Source of the DNA: Terfezia claveryi
Taxonomy: Eukaryota > Ascomycota > Pezizomycetes > Pezizales > Pezizaceae
Assembly (NCBI GenBank): GCA_015179025.1
Contig: WHUX01000158.1
Coordinates: 62,001-126,000, forward strand
Direction: 5' to 3'
DNA: 64,000 nucleotides
In this document: piece after piece, positions 1 to 11,335 of the stretch
Position numbering within the stretch: position 1 is the stretch's first letter
Layout: every line of letters begins with the position of its first letter
Program-made: the position numbers and the translations under genes
Notes under the pieces: generated by a model
Database searches by the model: none
What the model saw: only the letters and a program-made list of their open reading frames with translations
Told to the model about the DNA's origin: nothing

Positions 1-229
1 AGCTCTGCTGCCTACCCTGTGAACCTCCTGTCCTTGCCTCGCCTTACCTTATCTCTGCAGCCCTGCTGCCTCCTACTACTCCCGTGTGCCTCTCTCGCCC
101 TCGCCCTTGCCCCCATCCTAGCCTTTCCCCTAGTCACACACGTAGCGTTCCTATGTGTGTGTGTTACCCTAGCCTTGCCCTTGCCCTGGCGTACCCCTTG
201 GTCGCCTTGTCCCCAGAGCCGTCGTTACA
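1..229 (+). mobile_element. 3' part of an LTR (TGTCACA family), cut by the window edge
   Basis: The stretch matches the 3' half of the complete LTR at 11424-12129: both carry a CT-rich block, the CACACACGTAGCGTTCC box and end in CCCCAGAGCCGTC(G/A)TTACA. The LTR ends at TTACA (229). It could be the 5' LTR of the Gypsy element that follows or a solo LTR; its left end is outside the window. No matching LTR is seen after the end of that Gypsy near 4.4 kb, so a solo LTR next to an older element is at least as likely. The short ORFs here are CT-rich translations and are not genes. Confidence 0.75.
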
Positions 230-544
230 ACCTCTGGTAGGACTTGGGATCTCTAAAGATAAACAAATAGTAGATAAAGTACTACTCTCAAATAAATTTA
301 AGGTAGACCGAATGTATCTCAAAAGCTAGATCCTTTAAATGGATGATTATTTTCTAATCACTCTTACTCGAAATGAAGACTAGAAGCTGGCATATATCAA
401 GTTATCAATAGATGGAAAAGCATTGGATTGGTAGAAGGCTAACCGAGTTAAATATTATAATTGGAAAGAAGTTAAGCAGGCTATGGAACTATGTTATAGG
501 GATTACTACTAGGCAGACTAAGCATACCATGACTTAGTAGGACT

Positions 545-1060
545 AAAAAAGACTGGTTCTGTTTTAGACTACCTAATGGAGGTAGATAGGCTTAATAATT
601 ATACCAAATTATCTAATATGCAAGTCATTAATATCATTATCTCCAATCTTCCCCATGATCTCTACAAATCAATAGCCCAATGCGAAAACATCTATACCTT
701 TCCGCATTAATAGAGACAAAAACTCATCAAAATGGATATTATCAATACTAAGTTCTAGAGTCATAACTGCCACACTACTGCATCTCAACCAGCATCAAAG
801 AAATGAAAATTTAATAATCGAGTACAGTTTCCAGGAAGAAACTCTACTACAACTACTACTAGCTTATCAAGAACAGAATACCTGCCAAGTCCCATCTTTA
901 AGAAATAACAAAAAGAAGGGAGATGTACTAACTGTAGAAGAAGTACTAATAAATATTATGAGTATAGAAGTCAGAGAACTACTAAAACCCCTCCTCTATT
1001 TAATATCTTTACTACTTATACTACTAGTTAGGCACTAGTACCTGCCAATAAAAAAGTATG
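545..1060 (+). pseudogene. Gag remnant with decayed CCHC zinc knuckle
   Basis: The frame from about 550 reads a helical Gag-like stretch (LDYLMEVDRLNNY, then ISNLPHDLYKSI). Near 921-968 a nucleocapsid knuckle remains as RCTNCRRSTNKYYEY, where the two first Cys are kept but the His and last Cys positions read Lys/Tyr. Several in-frame stops interrupt it. It would have coded for the capsid and nucleocapsid protein of the Gypsy element. Confidence 0.7.
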
Positions 1061-1189
1061 AATGGATAAGAGAAAACTAAGAATTATAGAGCTGGACTCT
1101 AATGAAGAAGAATAGTTGGAAAATAAGTAAGAAGTACATCACCTACTATCAGATGAACTTCCAGATACTCTCCTCTTTTGATAGTCTAA

Positions 1190-2800
1190 ATTTTTATTAT
1201 TACAGAAGAGGTTGAAGCAGTGGTAGACTGTAGAACTAGTACTCCAGATGTTAGAAAAAGATTAGTAATTAAGTTAGGAATTTGGAAAAGAACTAGGAAA
1301 GTTAAGGTTAGACAAGGAGATAGATCTCGAATTTCTAGAGGAAAATACGTAGTTAATACTAGGTTTGATATGTTGGATTCCTTCTCTTATTTTTGGGGTA
1401 AGTTCCAAATAGATGCTGAAATTTTGAATATTGAAAAAAAGGATATTATTTTAGGTTTATCTTGATTGACAGAGAATAGATATTTAGTAGATACTCAGGA
1501 CAGGTGCCTGAAACAGGTCTCTATAGGTTTGATTATTCCGTGTTCTATTAGATAGATTCCTACTGTTTCTGTTTTTGAAGTTGAAGAGCTACTAAAGGAT
1601 AGTGAAATTATACTTATTATTGATGTAAGTGAATGATACTCTCATTATATATATTGCTTTACTACAGAACAGGCAGCTAGACTCCTTGAACACAAGCCAT
1701 GGGGCCACGAAATCCCTCTCCAAGACCCAAACGTAAAGATACCATTTGGGGCTATCTATAAGACCATATAGGAAGAAGAAGAAGCTCTCCAGAAGTACTT
1801 TGATGAAAATCTTCCTACAACTAAAGTTTGATACTCACGCTCCTCTACTGGTGCTCTTATTCTCTTTGTTCAAAAGAGAGATGGATCCTTAAGGCTTTAT
1901 ATTAATTATCGTGCCCTCAAGCATCTTATAATCCTAAATAAATACCTACTCCCTCTTATCTCAGAATTACTTGATAAAACTCATAGAGGTAAATAGTTCA
2001 TGTGATTAGACCTCAAAAATAGGTATAACCTTATTAGAATTGTACTAGGAGATGAGTAGAAGATAGTGTTTAGGATAAAGAAGGGACTATTCGAGTATAC
2101 TATCATGCTGTTCAGATTGACTAATGCTCTGGCCACTTTTTAAGAGATGATAGATACGATCTTCAAGAATATAGAAGGATGTATCTGGTACTTACATGAT
2201 ATACACATTTATGGAGGTTCGACAGAAGAAGAACATTAGTAGCTAGTTGAAAATGTTCTTTAGCAATATATCCAGTATTGCCTAGCAGTAAACCTTATGA
2301 AGTCTGAATTCCATATTCAAGAGATCTTATTCCTTAGTTATATCATAAATGGTCAGCAAGTCCGAATGGACCTCTCCAAGCTCAAAACCATGTCACAGTT
2401 GCCTATTCCTACTAAGAAGAAAGAGGTACAAGCATTCTTAGGCTTTGCTAACTACTACTATCAATTTATTGCCAACTATAGTATAAAAGCACGCCTATTA
2501 ATTGACTTAACAAAAGATATTCCTTTCAGTTGGGGGCATGAGCAATAGCAAGCCTTCAAAGACCTCCAAAAATGATTCCTCATAGCACTAATCCTTGTAT
2601 AGTTTAATAGGCAACTTAAGATAATTATAGAGACTGATATAAGCAATTAGGCTATTGCTAGTATTCTTTCTCTATATTATATTGTCAATAGAGGAAAGCA
2701 GCTTCACCCCATTAAATACCATGTAAAAGCTCTCTCTGCAGCTCAATGCAACTGGCCTATCTATAATAAAGAATTGTTTGCAATTATAGACTGCTTCCAG
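1190..2800 (+). pseudogene. Gypsy protease, reverse transcriptase and RNase H remnant
   Basis: A protease-like start (AVVDCRTST, a decayed DSGA site) is followed by the junction motif HKPWGHEIPL near 1690. The RT reads GALILFVQKRDGSLRL, then YNLIRIVLGDE and the catalytic box as YLHDIHIYG near 2190-2216, where YxDD has become YLHD. The connection domain FLGFANYYYQFI lies at about 2436 and an RNase H-like IIIETDIS near 2625. About a dozen stops and a few frame changes make it inactive. Confidence 0.85.
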
Positions 2801-3229
2801 AAATAGTGAGATTAGTTAGTAGGTATTCAAGTGAACGTCTATACAGACCATTAAGGTTACAGTATTTCAATACAAAGCAGAAGCTCAACTCTCGTCAAGC
2901 TACCTGGTACCTCTCCATTTCAGAATTTATCTACAATATTCACTGTAGACTCAGTTCAAAGATGAGCAAGCCAGATAGCCTATCTAGATATTCAGGAGAA
3001 GAGAAATCTAGTATGGATACCAAATTTTTTGAAGAAGGACAGCTTATAGTACTAGGAGAAGAGGATAAAGAGGAAGCAGAAGATATTGAAGTAGAAGGAT
3101 AGATATAGCAAGATGGTAGAAGAAGAATAGACTATGGGTCATACTCCCCAAATTCAAGTTAGAGGTGCTAAAGCAGTACCATGATATTTAAGTGACAGGA
3201 TATTAGGGAAGACATTGTACTCAAGAGCT

Positions 3230-4404
3230 AGTATCAAGGAATTTTATGTAGGATAAGTGGCAAAAAGATACTGTGAATTATATAGCAGGATGTACTAAGT
3301 GTTAGAAAGCAAAGGCAGCTCGGTATAGTAGGCAAACAAAGTTAGTATTAATGCTAACTGGGGAATGACCATTTAAAGAAATAGCTATAGACTTCGTTGA
3401 TAAGCTACCAGAGTCAAAAGGTTTTAATGCCATACTTATTATCACAGACCGGTTTATGAAAGTATAATACTATATTCCAGCAAAAACTATATGGACAGTA
3501 TCTAATATTGCTGATATCTATATTAATGAGATATGGAAACTTTATAGTCTTCTCCGACATATTACCTCTGACCATGGTCTACAATTCGCCTCTAGATTCC
3601 TCAAGGAGTTTAACCAAAAGCTCAATATAACCCTCTACCTCTCTATTATCTATTACCTTCAGACCAATAGACTTGCTGAATGAGTAGTCCAAATACTTAA
3701 GCAGTACCTCTGTATCTACTATTACAATAGACAAACCCATTGGAAATGATGGCTACTCTTAGCTGAGTTTGCCTACAATTCTACTGCCCACTCTACTAAC
3801 AAATACTTCTCCTACTGAAGTTTATATAGCTTTGACCCTAACACCATCTACCTTTTCGATAACCACGAATTCTCCTCTCCCACTGCAGAAGAATGGCTAG
3901 GCCGAATAACAACTATGCACAACTAAATTCATGATACACTCAAGTGAATCAACTATAAAAGAAGTACTATACACCTCGAAAAAGCACACAGATTTACTAT
4001 CAATAACTAGGTATTGGTTGACTGACAGAACCTACAGATATAAGCTAGAAACAACTATTCCCTTACCAGTAAGTAGATAGGCCCTACAAGGTTATGTAAG
4101 CTATTGGTTTGCATGCATATAGGCTTGAAGTTCTACAAGGCACACAATGGCACAATATTGTTCATGTTACCCTCCTAAAGCCATTTAGACAACGAGACGA
4201 ACCACAAGATATAGATAAAGATGAACTGGATACCTTCAAAATTAAATCCATTATGGACTCCTACAAAAATAGAGGAATTGTCAAGTATATGGTATGTTAG
4301 GAAGAATATATGGAGTTTGAAGACACTTGGAAAACCTTCGACAAGCTGAATAACTGTTCAGTGAAGCTCATAGAGTATTGGGAGAAGTTCTCCAATAAGC
4401 AATG
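3230..4404 (+). pseudogene. Gypsy integrase and chromodomain remnant
   Basis: The integrase core reads IAIDFVDKLPES near 3380, HITSDHGLQFASRFLKEF near 3555 and AEFAYNSTAHSTN near 3760, giving the D,D,x35,E region in decayed form. The C-terminal chromodomain is visible at about 4230-4404 as IVKYMVC, a stop, then EEYMEFEDTWKTFDKL. A chromodomain usually targets integration to heterochromatin. Stops and a frameshift separate integrase from chromodomain. Confidence 0.85.
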
Positions 4405-5029
4405 AGATGAAAGAGATGTTTGAGGTTCAGTTCTACGTCGAGTTATTCTATGGATGAAGATATAGTACCTTTTATACTCCTACTCGTTGCCTTTTCCCTG
4501 TGGGTTTTTTGGCGAGAGGTTTGGTTTTAATGGCTATAGTATGTATGTGTAGACATACTAGTCTTATGGTACTCCATACTATGGAGAGAGAGGTATCTTA
4601 CTAAGAATAGTATTATATCTACCATTATAGTTACCTGAGCCATTACTAACACTCATTTTCTCCAGGGTCAAAAAGACTTGTATTTAGCTGAGGATAGCTG
4701 CCTTGCAATAGGGAGTAATATTAAGCTCAGATAGGAGACTTATCTCTTCGAGGGCTAATACCAATACTCTACTACATGCTAACTGATATAGCCTAATCAA
4801 CAATACAGATAGGGTAGTGTGGATAAAGAGATTAGTATATTGAAGTTTATATCCTCTGATATCAAATCTCATATATATATCTCTCTTTCGTTTCTATTGT
4901 ATTCTATTATATATCATTCATGTATTGTTATTAGATATATTCAAGTTATGTTCTGTTTGTCAGCTTGACTACAAAGCATTATAGTTTAGGCTGCTTAATC
5001 AATATATGTTAGACAGTAACATTTCTAAT
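4405..5029. other. Junction between two convergent Gypsy elements; probable LTR of the right-hand one
   Basis: No gene is seen. A sequence reading TGTTACTGTCTAAC on the minus strand starts at 5029. It lies about 15-25 bases after a purine tract (AAAGGGGAAG on the minus strand, near 5045-5056), which is where a 3' LTR of the minus-strand Gypsy should start. Its left end was not found; TGTGTAGACATAC near 4547 is one candidate. The plus-strand Gypsy ends somewhere in 4405-4540. The LTR call is an inference because the partner LTR is missing. Confidence 0.4.
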
Positions 5030-5199
5030 TAGGAAGTATCTTCCCCTTTAGGTAACAACCTGACATCAATATACTAAGCTATTATAGGAAGCCTCGTCTG
5101 GATCTGATTACTTGTTATCAGATCTAAGCTTCTATATAATCCACCGCTTTTACATAGTTAATACAATAAGACCCAAGTGATATTCTAAGTCTCATATAG

Positions 5200-6090
5200 C
5201 TTTACTCTTATCAAGTCTATAATGCACCTGAGTTGTTACTGCATTTATACCTATATTATTAAGGATAACCTCTTTATACCTTTACCACTGACTTGTATAT
5301 TCATAGTTATAGCCTGCCTATAATAGCTATCTATAATTAGCTAGGAATGGGGAAGTTTTCAAAGGCTTAGAGAATTAGTTATTAGTAAAGAATTCGCAGG
5401 TGGCCAATAATAATATCTAGTTATTCTATTGGTAACTGGTATAAGCCCTTGAATATAATTCTATGATAGTGTTCATACATTCTGATTAGCTATCAGTTTA
5501 GGCATGATATACTATAGACAAGTGCACCTTGATGCCTAAGAGTTCACAGAAGGCCTTCTAGAAATCAAAAATGAATTGAGGGCCATAGTTAGAGAGAATT
5601 GATTCAGGGAAGTCATAGTAATGGAAGACCTAGTTGAGATAGAGATTGACTAGGTCTGAGGCAGAACAGGTGTCTTGACAGAGTATCACGTGCCTTATCT
5701 TCTTTAATTGGTCTACTACTATTGGAATAGTATTGAATACCAAGTCTTCTATCAACCTAGTTACAAAGTCTATGTCAGGTATTGCAAGAGCCTATCTAGG
5801 ATCTTAAGGGTCTTCAGGGTATCATAAGGAGCATGGCAGGTAGGTTTGGTATACTTGTAGACATGGCAATTCTATACATACTATTCTATCTCCTTTATTA
5901 GTCAATCTATGTATATTGTCTAGACAGCAACTCCAATGTCTTAGTAACTCTAGGATGACCTAGGCCAAGTTGTCATAGTGCTCCTTGATCAACCTCAAGT
6001 ACAGTTCATTGTCCGTTGGTATGTAGAGACAGTTAACGTAGTAGAGAAAACCGTCTTTAGTACTATACTTAGTTAGGGAGATCTTGATAT
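5200..6090 (-). pseudogene. Gypsy integrase remnant
   Basis: The zinc-binding region starts near 6060 (NCLYIPTDNELYLRLIKEHYDN). The core reads VFNTIPIVVDQLKKIRHVI near 5740 and FPESILSNYGPQFIFDF near 5590, then AFCELLGIKVHLS before the expected YHPQTDGQ box, here reading YHA-stop-TDS. The second catalytic Asp position reads Asn (SNYG for SDxG). Stops are frequent further left. Confidence 0.8.
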
Positions 6091-6599
6091 GTTTACGCTG
6101 GCTGGAATCTACTGCTGCAATGATGTCTTTAGTCTGGGGTCATTCTAATATACCTTTTTTACCTGTTGTTAGAGGTCAACTTCTACGGCTGCCTCAGCTT
6201 CCACCTCAGCCTCAATATCAACTCTAGTAAGGATGTTGGCTACTAGATCTAGGTTTTCGAGCTTCAATACTACCTGATTTTGGTATTTTAGCCTTTCATC
6301 CTCCCTTTAGGGAGGTCTCCTAACCTCCTGATCAGTAATTCGGCTTGCCCCAAGCTTTTCCAGGCTAATACCTGATCTTAAAGTTAAAGTAGAATAGGAA
6401 TTCTAACTATCTAGGCTGCCGAGATTCAGCAACTTGTAGTTGTGAAGTATTCTAGGTTCTTGTAGTTAGAAAGGACCTTAATAACCCCCTTTACTAATTG
6501 TATGTAAGGCTCTATTTCTTAAATGCTCATACAATGGCCATTAACTCTTTGTCATAGATTTTATAATTACATTCTGTTGGGGAATACTTTTTAGAGAAA

Positions 6600-7565
6600 T
6601 ATACTGCTAGGTGGAGAATACTATTTATATGCTAGGAAAGGATTCCAGCAGAGACATAGTCAGAGGCATCATTTCTATAATACATTCACTATCAGAATTG
6701 AAGTAGGCTAGAATCAGGGTAAAGCAAACACTTCCTTGAGCTTCTCGAAGGCTAGCTGGGCTTTTGAACTCCACTGGAAGTACTGGCCTCTTTCCATACC
6801 CTTGGTCTTGGTTAATGCTGTCATAGTACTACAATCTTCAAATATTCTAGAATAAACTGGTAATAAAAGTTGTTGAATCCCAAGAAGGCCTATATATCCT
6901 TGAGATTGGCTGGAGTTTCCCACTTCTAGATTACAGTAACTTTTGTAAGTTCTATCTAAATGCCCTCCATAGTGATAATTAGCTATAGATACTTGGCCTT
7001 CTGCATATGGAACTCATACTTTTTTGGCTTCAAATATAGTCTAGCTCCTTCTAGTTTTTCCTGCACTTGTTGGACATGGATCTTATATTCTACTAGAGAA
7101 TCCAAGTAAATGAGGATATCGTCAAGGTAAGCTATACAGAATATGTCCAAGAAGTCCTGTAGAGTGTCATTAATAAAGTGCTAGAAAGAGGCTAGTGCAT
7201 TGGTTAGGCCAAAAGATATTATATTATACTCTAAATAGCCATATCATATCTAGAAGGCAGTTTTCTATTCCTCTTCCTTGGCGATTCATACCAGGTTGTA
7301 CGCCTCTCTCAAATCTAATTTGGTGAACTATTTTGCCTTGGAAAGCCTGGCTAATGTCTCCTGGATTAGTAGTAGAGGGTACCTATTTTTTACTATTATC
7401 TCGTTCAGGCCATGATAATCAACACTCAACTGAAGGGAGCTATTCAATTTCTTTATGAACAGTACTAGAGTACCTGCTAGTGAAAAGCTATGGCGAATGA
7501 AGGTCTTGCTGAGATTTTCTTCCAAGTACTTCTTCAAGGCTTCTAACTCTATATGGGACATTCCA
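6600..7565 (-). pseudogene. Gypsy reverse transcriptase and RNase H remnant
   Basis: 7561-7328 is open and reads the RT fingers (GTLVLFIKKLNSSLQLSVDY). Further left the frame gives FTKLDLREAYNLVRI after a stop, FGLTNALASF, and an intact catalytic box AYLDDILIYLDS near 7125-7090. FLGFNNFYYQFI and an RNase H-like segment follow at about 6900-6720. The YLDD box shows that this copy decayed less than its plus-strand neighbour, but about ten stops remain. Confidence 0.85.
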
Positions 7566-8199
7566 TAGAGGGGCCCATAGGGGGGGGTTTTACCTTCTAT
7601 CAGTGGGATAGTATAGTTGTATGGTCAATAGGGTATAAGCTTTCCTGAAGCCTTTTCTGAGAACTAGTTAATGAACTCATAGTATTTGTCTAGAACTATA
7701 GATTTCCACTCTTTCTTAGATATTGTCTTATTGATTTCTACATTTATATTATATATTGAGAGAGCATGTGCCTTTAGCTTGTGCCCCCTAGTAAGGTAGG
7801 CGAAAGCTCCAGCTCTAATGAAGTTAATATTGAGGAGTTTTGATAAGAGGGTTTCAGCAACCATCTAGCTAGGGTCTTCTACTGGAGGTGGTAGAGTATA
7901 TAGCCCTTTAACAGCAGTTCTTAGCACACTACAGTACTTCTCACAATATCCACTATTGAAATTCAAGGTGTAAGAGCCAAAGTTAATAGAGATATTATGC
8001 ATTCAGAGCTACAGGATCCCCAAAACAATAGGGTATTTGAGCTTGGTCATAAATATCAGGAGACTTTCCGAATGGTCTTCAATAGTACTAGGCAAGTATA
8101 TAAGGTTAATAATAGTCCCGGAAGAGATAGGGTGGCTATCAATAATATTGAGAAAGTGAGAAATCTTTAACTTGGAGGTTGGTATAGAATTTTTATTCA

Positions 8200-8440
8200 C
8201 AAAGGTCTAATCAATGAATACAAATCTTGAAGTACTACAATCTATGAGAGCTGATATTACTACTGTTTTACTATTGAATTTAATAGTTATTAGTACTATA
8301 AAATGCCTACTAAAGAAGCGAGATTCATTAACGAATATAGATGCAGGTAGAGAAAATACAGATAAAGATAACCCATTGTGGTAGTGACATTCCCTCTCTT
8401 CTTTTATCAGGTAGGGCCTTCCTGATGATAAATCCATGGA
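8200..8440 (-). pseudogene. Gypsy aspartic protease remnant
   Basis: An open stretch of 76 codons ends in VVISALIDCSTSRFVFID. In related elements this position reads ALIDSGAS..FID, so the catalytic Asp is kept while the Ser-Gly next to it has changed to Cys-Ser. It is followed at 8200-8009 by the linker to RT in another frame. Confidence 0.65.
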
Positions 8441-8469
8441 GGTGGTGCTGCCAGCTACCAGAGATGAGT

Positions 8470-8930
8470 AGACTGCCTTATTAGCTATAGCTTGGATTTA
8501 AGGATTAGGGTTCTAAGGTTGAGGTTGATGCTAGGGATGTTGGGTTCTAATAGGAGGCTGATAGGTACTAGAGGCACTAGTCTAGGCTCTCAACCTAGCC
8601 AATTTTTGCTCCATCTTAGATGCCTGATCAATATATTTATTGAGGGTCTTAATATCTGAAGATTGTAGGAGGGCCTTTTTGAGCTCAATATTGAGGCCTT
8701 CCTCGAATTGTTCCCACTTCACCTGATTATTCCACTCCACCTCTGCTGGCAACTTTAAGAATTTGGCCACATATGCTGAGAGGTCATGACCTTTCTATTT
8801 TAGTTCTCGGAGAGCACAAGTAGCTGTACCTATGGGATCTAGATCTCCAAAAGTGCAGTCAAGGATTATGAATAAAACAGTAATATTAGGGAGATTGAAA
8901 TGGTCATTAAGTACATAGGGTTGGACTTAG
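8470..8930 (-). pseudogene. Gypsy Gag remnant
   Basis: The minus strand reads FGDLDPIGTATCALRELK, one stop, then KGHDLSAYVAKFLKLPAEV, and 8770-8582 stays open through a helical capsid-like segment (KWEQFEEGLNIELKKALLQ). A Gln/Pro-rich linker with several CAG-to-TAG type stops follows. The N-terminus is cut off by the LTR at 8953. Confidence 0.75.
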
Positions 8931-8952
8931 TCTAAAGCTATACTCTCCAGTA

Positions 8953-9388
8953 TGTCACAACTATGTTTTTAGTCTTGATTTGACACTCGAACAGGCTTGT
9001 TCGGGTGTCGTACTGTTTTGATACTCAAACAGGCTGATTCAGGTGTTGTGCTGTTTTGATACTCGAACAGGCTTGTTCGGGTATTGTCAATGGGTGATTG
9101 TCATCTTAGCTTCTGAGATAGGAATCTTGAAAAGCTTATTCCTTATACGGCCTTGGTCCCAGCCTTCCCCTGGTCACATACGTAGCATTCCTATATGTGT
9201 CTTACTCTAGCCTCTGCCTTCTGAACATCCTGCCTCCCATGACATCGTCCGTGACATTCATGACAGGTGTCCATGACAAGCTTAGTTTTCCTAGTCATAT
9301 ACGTAGTGCTCCTACGTATATCTCACCTCATTCCTGTCCTCACCCTAGTGTATCCCTTGATCACCTTATCCCTAGAGCCCATGTTATA
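8953..9388 (+). mobile_element. LTR of the TGTCACA family, plus orientation
   Basis: It starts TGTCACAACTATG and carries three copies of the GACACTCGAACAGGC / GTTCGGGTGTC hairpin, the ATAGGAATCTTGAAAAGCTTATTCC block and the CACATACGTAGCATTCC box. It ends CTAGAGCCCATGTTATA near 9388, where other copies end in (T)TACA or TCACA. It lacks the middle part of the 706-bp copy. Flanking bases (CAGTA left, CTAGTA right) do not give a clean duplication. It lies between the truncated Gypsy and a tandem repeat. Confidence 0.8.
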
Positions 9389-9389
9389 C

Positions 9390-11335
9390 TAGTATATAGA
9401 ATATCTGGCAGCCAGCGAGTTTCTCATGTATTCAGCTATTTTTCCTTAGTATATTGGATGTCCACCCGCCAGTAAGTTCTATATATATTACCTTAAATTA
9501 GCATCTCTGCTAGCTACTGAGTTTTTCATATGTTCAGCTGTTTTTGCTTGCTATATAGCATCCTGGCTAAAAGCGAGTTTCTCATATATTCAGCTGTTTT
9601 TGCATAGTATATAGGGTGTTGGCCCACTAGCGAGTTTTTCATATATTTAGCTGTTTTTGCTTACTATATAGGGTCTGCACCCTAAGCCAGTTTTCCATAT
9701 CTTCAGTAGTTTTTGCTTTATACATAGGATGTCCGCCTGCCACTGAGTTGTTCATATATTACCCTGAATTGTTATCTCTGCCCGCTAGCAAGTTTCTCAT
9801 GTATTTAGCTGTTTTTGCCTGGTATATAGGATATCTGGCAGCCAGCGAGTTTCTCATATATTTAGCTATTTTTCCTTAGTATATTGGATGTCCGCCTGCC
9901 AGCGAGTTCTGTATATATTACCCTGAATTGGCATTTCCGCCAGCTACTGAGTTTCTCATATGTTCAGTAGTTTTTGCTTGCTATATAGCATCCTCGCCCT
10001 AAGTGATTTTCACACATATTCAGCTGTTTTTGCTTACTATATAGAGTCCATGTCCTAAGCCAGTTTCTCATATATTCAGCAGTTTTTGCTTGGTATATAG
10101 GATGTCTGCCTACCAGTGGGTTATTCATATATTACCCTAAATTGTCATCTCTGCCTGCCAGCGAGTTTCTTATATATTCAGCTATTTTTGCTTAGCATAT
10201 ATTGTGACATGGGCTTTGGGGACAAGGCGACCAAAGGGTACGCCGGGGAGAAGGCAGAGGCTAGGGCAAGACCCACGTAGGAACGCTACATATGTGACTA
10301 GGGGAAGGCTGGGATGCGGGGGGGGCAAGGGCAAGAGGTAAGAGGGGCAGAGGGTAAGGGGTATGAGACACGCAGAGGCAGTTGCCACGTGTGGCGGAGG
10401 GGGGGGCAGCTATGCTGCAGAGTTATTTACGGGACAAGGCAAGACGAGGGGGTGTACAAGGGAGGTACCCCTTTGCGGAGAGACAAGGTCCTGTATTAGG
10501 TATACAAGACATTGGATGGGGATCCAACGAGAGGGTGAAGAAGCGAAGATATATATACATGATTCCAGGCCAAAGCCGTAGAAGGAATAAACTTCTCGAG
10601 ATTCCTATCTCAGAAGCTAAGATAAGAATCACCTATCGATGACACTCAAACAAGCCTGTTCGAGTGTTAAATCAAGACTAAGAACATGGTTGTGACATAT
10701 ATAATATTGGCCAGCTAGTGAGTTTGTTATATATTCAGCTGTTTTTGCTTTATATATAGCATCCTCACCCTAAGCCCAGTTCTCATATATTCAACTATTT
10801 TCACTTAGTACATAGGATGTCCGCCTGCCAGCAAGTTCTTCATATATTACCCTGAATTGTCATCTCCCCTCGCCAGTGAGTTTCTCATATATTCATCTGT
10901 TTTTACTTAGTATATAGGATGTTAGCCAGCTAGTGAGTTTTTCATATGTTCAGCTATTTTTGCTTGGTATATAAGATGTTGGCCAGCTAGCATGTTCTCA
11001 TATATTCAGCTGTTTTTGCTTCGTATATAGGATCCTCGCTCTAAGCGAGTTTCTCATATATTCAGCTGTTTTTGGTTGCTATATAGCAGCCTAGCCCTGA
11101 GCTTGTTTCTTATATATTCAACTGTTTTTGGTTGCTATATAGCAGCCTAGCCCAAAGTGAGTTTCTCATATATTTAGCTGTTTTTGCTTGGCATATTAGA
11201 TATTCACCTGCCAGTGAGTTCTTCATATATTACCCTGAATTGGCATCACTGCTAGCTACTGAGTTTCTTATATAGTTAGCTGTTTTTGCTTGCTATATAG
11301 CATCCTCACCCTAAGCGGGTTTCTCATATATTCAG
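9390..11335 (+). repeat. Degenerate tandem repeat of about 57 bp
   Basis: About 25 units of the form GCGAGTTTCTCATATATTCA, GCTGTTTTTGCTTGGTATAT, AGGATGTCGGCCAGCTA run head to tail. Variants carry CATCCTCGCCCTAA or TTACCCTGAATTGTCATCTC in the last third. The array is interrupted by the solo LTR at 10203-10697. The same repeat recurs at 14276-14640 on the far side of unit A. No coding potential is seen. Confidence 0.9.
10203..10697 (-). mobile_element. Solo LTR, minus orientation, with TATAT target duplication
   Basis: Read on the minus strand it starts TGTCACAACCATG at 10697 and ends CCCATGTCACA at 10203 (495 bp). It is flanked by TATAT at 10198-10202 and 10698-10702, a 5-bp target duplication as Ty3/Gypsy integrase makes. 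Joining the flanks restores one normal 57-bp unit of the surrounding array. It carries one GAACAGGCTTGTTC-type hairpin. The ORFs inside are G-rich LTR translations and not genes. Confidence 0.92.

Larger units (their letters stand above)
230..4430 (+). mobile_element. Degenerate Ty3/Gypsy (chromovirus-type) retrotransposon
   Basis: Gag, protease, reverse transcriptase, RNase H, integrase and chromodomain remnants follow one another on the plus strand in Ty3/Gypsy order. Every segment is broken by in-frame TAG, TGA or TAA codons, mostly where a Gln, Arg or Trp would be expected, and by small indels. No product can be made. The order RT, RNase H, integrase, chromodomain identifies it as Gypsy and not Copia. 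No primer-binding site or matched LTR pair could be assigned with confidence. Confidence 0.9.
5030..8952 (-). mobile_element. Degenerate Ty3/Gypsy retrotransposon, truncated at its 5' end
   Basis: On the minus strand, Gag (8910-8480), protease (about 8260-8205), RT (about 7560-6930), RNase H (about 6900-6600) and integrase (about 6080-5200) run right to left. It is a different, better-preserved family member from the plus-strand element and lies tail to tail with it. Its 5' end stops at an unrelated plus-strand LTR at 8953, so its own 5' LTR and start of Gag are missing. Stops of all three kinds occur throughout. Confidence 0.9.
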
